From: Conexibacteraceae bacterium
Lineage (GTDB): Bacteria; Actinomycetota; Thermoleophilia; Solirubrobacterales; Solirubrobacteraceae
Assembly (NCBI GenBank): GCA_009785395.1
Contig: WQWK01000047.1
Coordinates: forward strand, 1-11,015
Reading direction: 5' to 3'
Length of the DNA: 11,015 bases
In this document: positions 11,008 to 11,015 of the stretch, in pieces
Layout of the letters: every line of letters starts with the position of its first letter
Position numbering within the stretch: position 1 is the stretch's first letter
Made by a program: the position numbers and the translations under genes
Notes under the pieces: model-generated
Databases searched by the model: none
What the model was told of the DNA's origin: nothing
The model's input: only the letters and a program-made list of their open reading frames with translations

Positions 11008-11015
11008 CCGTCCGC

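Overview
This is a GC-rich window (estimated by eye at roughly two-thirds G+C) carrying ordinary chromosomal genes. Frequent GTG starts, promoter -10 elements placed 6-7 nt before start codons, a DUF6325/SHOCT gene pair, a glutaminase-STAS fusion and a zinc-ribbon metallopeptidase all point to an actinomycete. A deep-branching, Thermoleophilia/Solirubrobacterales-like lineage is my guess, but no marker gene here proves it. I see no rRNA, tRNA, CRISPR array, insertion sequence or prophage gene.

Layout. (1) 1-216: the C-terminal end of a flavoprotein reductase, running convergently into (2) 262-1482 (-), a glutaminase with a C-terminal STAS domain. (3) 1525-2583 (+): a zinc-ribbon metallopeptidase transcribed away from the glutaminase. 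Its stop codon interlocks with that of (4) 2580-3914 (-), a multi-pass membrane protein ending in a SHOCT domain. Divergent from (4) are (5) 4011-4481 DUF6325, (6) 4489-4767 a small SHOCT protein and (7) 4812-6620 a Vps62-like protein with a coiled coil and four C-terminal membrane helices. (8) 6649-7194 (-): a stand-alone GAF-domain sensor, starting back to back with (9) 7218-8321 (+), a membrane-anchored HEAT-repeat protein. The HEAT gene overlaps by 4 bp (10) 8318-9745 (+), a membrane family-2 glycosyltransferase. (11) 9780-10994 (-): an FAD/NAD(P) oxidoreductase whose N-terminus is encoded by a 15-bp tandem repeat.

How the genes may work together. The membrane SHOCT protein, DUF6325, small SHOCT and Vps62-like genes share a 96-bp divergent control region containing a near-perfect 20-bp palindrome, and may form one membrane-associated module. 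The HEAT and glycosyltransferase genes look like a translationally coupled polysaccharide or glycolipid export pair, with the GAF protein as a possible neighbouring sensor. The glutaminase, metallopeptidase and oxidoreductase look like single-gene units.

The strongest window-wide pattern is regulatory. Every gene that should begin a transcript has a -10-like hexamer 6 or 7 nt before a usable start codon, which implies leaderless mRNAs. The genes that are internal to operons do not have it. Intergenic gaps are very short (the longest is 96 bp), and transcript ends appear to be handled by GC hairpins without U tracts, some lying inside the neighbouring coding sequence.
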